A stretch of DNA of 7,823 nucleotides from Oligoflexaceae bacterium (lineage in GTDB: Bacteria; Bdellovibrionota_B; Oligoflexia; Oligoflexales; Oligoflexaceae): positions 1 to 7,823 of the forward strand of contig CANJJY010000213.1 in NCBI GenBank assembly GCA_947474445.1, given 5' to 3'. Under the pieces are notes generated by a model. It ran no database searches and had not been told where the DNA came from. It saw only the letters and a list, made by a program, of their open reading frames with translations. A program made the position numbers and the translations under genes. Shown here in pieces: positions 5,743 through 7,823 of this stretch; the stretch's first letter is position 1, and every line of letters starts with the position of its first letter.

Positions 5743-6144
5743 TTAAGCGAGCGACTTGACCCCTTCATCGACGTCTAAATCATCAAAAAACTCATCGTCG
5801 CTGACCGTGACTGTACTAGCTGCCATTGCGGCTTGAAAGCGATCCTGCTTCACGTGATGGTGGGTTTGTTTGCTTTTTTCGCGCGTCAAAGCCTTTGTTA
5901 GGGTGTCGACCACGAGGTCGATCGACTTGTGCATATCCTCAGATACTTCGGTGAGCTCGATCAAGGTGTGAGTGCGCGCGTGCAGCTCGACATGAATTTT
6001 ATGCTGCCCGTTTTCCACCATAAACGTGACGTTGATAGGACTCGATGTCTGGATGAGAGGTTCAAGATTTTCGGTCTTGTGCTCAAATTCATACATCAGG
6101 GCGTTAGAGCTGTCCATGTGGCGGAAGTAATATTGAACCTTCAT
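5743..6144 (-). CDS. hpf: Ribosome hibernation promoting factor, short HPF/RaiA type
   Basis: This 133-residue protein matches the HPF/YfiA (RaiA) fold: strand MKVQYYFRHMDSS, a helix (ALMYEFEHKTENLEPLI), strands INVTFMVENGQHKIHVELHA, and the last helix SEDMHKSIDLVVDTLTKALTREK. Family members bind the decoding centre of the 30S subunit and idle ribosomes in stationary phase or stress. The domain fills about residues 1-96. It is followed by a His/Lys-rich link (KSKQTHHHVKQ), then an acidic end, DDEFFDDLDVDE (116-127). It lacks the extra dimerisation domain of long HPF. The frame is open to an ATG at 6222, but AAGGGGA at a good distance supports the ATG at 6144, where homology begins. The gene is monocistronic, with its own terminator. 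I found no convincing promoter upstream. Confidence 0.88.
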   Translation of the reverse strand: MKVQYYFRHMDSSNALMYEFEHKTENLEPLIQTSSPINVTFMVENGQHKIHVELHARTHTLIELTEVSEDMHKSIDLVVDTLTKALTREKSKQTHHHVKQDRFQAAMAASTVTVSDDEFFDDLDVDEGVKSLA

Positions 6145-6291
6145 GATTTCCCCTTTGGTACAGTTGAACGGTAGCGACTCCATTCCTTCGTAGAGGCTAC
6201 GCTTCGTCTCATCCATAGCCAAGCAAAAATCGGCCCAAATCCCAAGCGCAGCGTTTTTTCAAGAAAGCTGAGCTGCCTATGGGTTTTGCTA

Positions 6292-6307
6292 TGGCAGGAG
6301 GTCTGCA
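6292..6307 (+). promoter_or_regulatory. Orphan sigma54-like -24/-12 motif
   Basis: TGGCAGG (6292-6298), four bases, then CTGCA (6303-6307) matches 10 of 12 positions of the TGGCACG-N4-TTGCA consensus, with the GG and GC at the right 12-base distance. It points rightward into the antisense side of the lytic transglycosylase gene, where I see no plus-strand gene. It may be chance or may drive an antisense or small RNA. Confidence 0.2.
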
Positions 6308-6348
6308 TGATTGCATGGGGTGCGGGAAATGAGACGGGCTACGGAGGG

Positions 6349-6373
6349 AATTGCCGCGCGTCGGCGCTCAATT
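6349..6373 (-). terminator. Weak hairpin at the end of the lytic transglycosylase gene
   Basis: On the minus strand AATT and GCCG pair with CGGC and AATT around a 5-base loop, with a 4-base bulge (GAGC) on one side. It overlaps the stop codon and has no T-run after it, so termination here is only a guess. Confidence 0.22.
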
Positions 6374-7355
6374 AACGCGCCTTGGAGCTCTCCGCTTCGA
6401 CCGCCACTTTGATTCGTGACTTCGGCCGGTCTTTGTCCTTGATGCGCCCGAGCTTCATCGCCTTATGCGTGCGCAGAGCGGCAACAAATTCGGCGTAAAA
6501 ATTCTGACTGGCGAAACCAAAGCTCGGAGATTCGTAGCGCTCGATCACATCGTCGAGATCGCGACTTCCCGTTTGTTCGACGGCCCGGCGCATGCCACCG
6601 AGTCCATGGTTATAGGCGGTTATTGCTAAAGGCCAGGTACCTAGCAGCGCATAGTTGCTCTTGAGGATGCGAACGGCTGCTTGCGTCGCGAGCAGCGGCG
6701 AATTTCTATCGTCGCGCTGGCGCGTAACTTTTATATAGGGACGCGCGGCGGCGGGCATCAGCTGCCAAATTCCCGAAGCTCCCACCTTGGAGCGCGCCTT
6801 GAGGTTCCACATCGATTCGACGAAAACGATGCGGGTCAACTCAGGAGGAAGACCGTGGCTTTTGAAGATTTTTTCCATGCGCGGCAAATAGAGTTCGGAG
6901 GTGGAGTAAGCCTGGACGAAGGTGTCAGCTAATCCGCCCTGGGTGCGCAATTCGATCTCGCCAAGTAAGAGACGCTGGCGGGCGTCGGGGATCTTTGCAT
7001 AGAGATTCCAGAGGCGGCGATGAAGGGGGCTGAGCGCTTGGGCACTCGGCCCGCGGCCGGCAAAATCAGCCAGAGCGTCGGCATAGCGCTCGGTGATGAG
7101 GTCGATGCGATCATCTCGTTCTTCCCGGTAGGCCGGTGTCGATCCAAAGTCGGGTATAGCGATCACGCCGAGGATGAGACGCGGATCCTGCTTGTCGTGC
7201 AGGACGAGTTGCTGGCTGCCATAGCGCGTGAAGATCTTTTGCCAAAAGGCGATTTTTCGCTCGATAGCCTGCGACGTCGGAAACTGGGCTTCGGCCAAGC
7301 CACGGCTTTCGAGGGACAGCCAGAGGCAGACGAGGGCGATTAAGGGCTTGTTCAT
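6372..7355 (-). CDS. Periplasmic lytic transglycosylase, SLT domain (MltD-like)
   Basis: The product is 327 residues with a signal peptide (MNKPLIALVCLWLSL, cleavage near AEA at 21-23; no lipobox cysteine after it). The enzyme class cleaves the MurNAc-GlcNAc bond of peptidoglycan to form 1,6-anhydro-MurNAc ends. The SLT core spans about residues 155-295: LPPELTRIVFVES with catalytic Glu180, GASGIWQLMP (192-201), and AYNHG (247-251), all hallmarks of family 1 enzymes and closest in style to MltD. The N-terminal 130 residues have no domain I recognise. The C-terminal 25 residues are strongly basic and may bind the wall or nucleic acid-like polyanions. No LysM repeat is present, unlike E. coli MltD. 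GGAAGGA before the ATG is a good ribosome binding site. The gene lies 24 bases after a membrane protein gene, so they are probably co-transcribed. Confidence 0.92.
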   Translation of the reverse strand: MNKPLIALVCLWLSLESRGLAEAQFPTSQAIERKIAFWQKIFTRYGSQQLVLHDKQDPRLILGVIAIPDFGSTPAYREERDDRIDLITERYADALADFAGRGPSAQALSPLHRRLWNLYAKIPDARQRLLLGEIELRTQGGLADTFVQAYSTSELYLPRMEKIFKSHGLPPELTRIVFVESMWNLKARSKVGASGIWQLMPAAARPYIKVTRQRDDRNSPLLATQAAVRILKSNYALLGTWPLAITAYNHGLGGMRRAVEQTGSRDLDDVIERYESPSFGFASQNFYAEFVAALRTHKAMKLGRIKDKDRPKSRIKVAVEAESSKAR

Positions 7356-7379
7356 CTCAGTTTCCTTCCGGTCGCCCCA

Positions 7380-7823
7380 TCACGGGGTCATCCTGCTGGT
7401 CAGGCCTGATTCGCTGCTGGCGACCTTCAGCTTTTTCTTGGTCTTCTGCTCTTTTTGGATGGCGAGGTCATTGACGCTCTGCCGCATGTCGACGAGGAGA
7501 GTGCGGATCTCATCGAGACGGAGACTCTGCTCTGCCGCATCGTCTTTTTTAGTGAGGGCTTGCCTGACTGTTTTTTTGAATTGGTTTTCCCAGTAGGCAT
7601 AGCACTGGCCGCTATAGTACTCGCGAAGTTGGGGATTGTCATACTGCGCATGTTTTCGCCCGTAAGCGTCGCCGTACATAAAACCGCCGACGACGCCGGC
7701 CAAGGCGATCAGCAGACCGAGAAGAAACAGGGAGTAAAACATATAAGCTTGCCGCGTATCAGGCGGCGGCAGAGAGCGAAAGCGCAGCGAAGTTGAGTTT
7801 GCGTCTGAGTTCTGGTCGTCCAC
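7380..7823 (-). CDS. Single-pass membrane protein of unknown function (reaches window edge)
   Basis: At least 147 residues are visible. The frame begins with GTG on the last three bases of the window, so the true start may be there or beyond; treat it as possibly partial at the N-terminus. A polar, Asp/Ser-rich leader with three arginines precedes one strong membrane helix (about 27-50, ending in the small-residue run GVVGGFMYG that could pack against another helix). The rest is soluble and charged: a Tyr/Trp-rich patch (YYSGQCYAYWENQF), a probable coiled coil or long helix (about 95-125, EIRTLLVDMRQSVNDLAIQ) and a Lys-rich end. I do not recognise a family. Its place 24 bases upstream of the lytic transglycosylase suggests an envelope role, for example as an anchor or regulator of the enzyme; that is inference. 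Confidence 0.72.
   Translation of the reverse strand: MDDQNSDANSTSLRFRSLPPPDTRQAYMFYSLFLLGLLIALAGVVGGFMYGDAYGRKHAQYDNPQLREYYSGQCYAYWENQFKKTVRQALTKKDDAAEQSLRLDEIRTLLVDMRQSVNDLAIQKEQKTKKKLKVASSESGLTSRMTP

Noticed and set aside
6145..6222. N-terminal extension of hpf to an ATG at 6222
   Set aside because: No ribosome binding site before it, and the HPF domain starts at the ATG at 6144, which has AAGGGGA upstream.
1..7823. Mobile element, CRISPR array, tRNA or rRNA
   Set aside because: I looked for transposase-like genes, terminal repeats, regularly spaced repeats and tRNA-like folds on both strands and saw none.

Overview
The window reads as a stretch of chromosome from a Gram-negative bacterium: several products carry Sec-type signal peptides, two look like small outer-membrane proteins, and one is a periplasmic peptidoglycan lytic enzyme. 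Moderately GC-rich DNA, a matrixin-type protease with a myxobacterial-style C-terminal sorting signal, and a soluble GAF-GAF histidine kinase suggest a Bdellovibrionota/Oligoflexia or other former deltaproteobacterial lineage. That placement is inference only. No mobile element, CRISPR array, tRNA or rRNA gene was seen.

Left part (1-1800): a short plus-strand gene of unknown function (77-328) converges on a minus-strand alpha/beta hydrolase of the monoacylglycerol lipase type (335-1327). Upstream of the hydrolase, also on the minus strand, is a small four-cysteine zinc-ribbon-like protein (1489-1725). Each minus-strand gene has a sigma70-like promoter directly in front of it (1376-1404 and 1769-1798). 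These promoters lie inside longer possible N-terminal extensions and so favour the shorter starts given here. A strong hairpin (1445-1479) separates the two genes.

Centre (1930-3818): a promoter at 1960-1989, with a perfect 7-bp inverted repeat just upstream, leads into three overlapping genes. Two encode small exported, beta-rich proteins (2034-2549 and 2546-3013, sharing ATGA). The third is a secreted zinc metalloprotease (3003-3818, overlapping by 11 bp) with a complete HExxHxxGxxH site and a C-terminal Cys/Gly-rich, transmembrane, Arg-rich tail. The tight coupling suggests the three work together at the cell envelope. This is the least familiar and most interesting unit in the window.

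Right part (3819-7823): a cytoplasmic histidine kinase with two GAF domains (3918-5681) stands alone, with no response regulator nearby. It converges on a short-type ribosome hibernation promoting factor (5743-6144, minus strand), which ends in a clear intrinsic terminator at 5684-5710. Further right, a minus-strand pair encodes a single-pass membrane protein (7380-7823, reaching the window edge) and, 24 bp downstream, a lytic transglycosylase (6372-7355); the two are probably one operon concerned with cell-wall turnover.

No gene-free stretch exceeds about 265 bases. The largest gaps are 1726-2033 (promoters in both directions and an inverted repeat) and 6145-6371 (a weak hairpin and an orphan sigma54-like motif).
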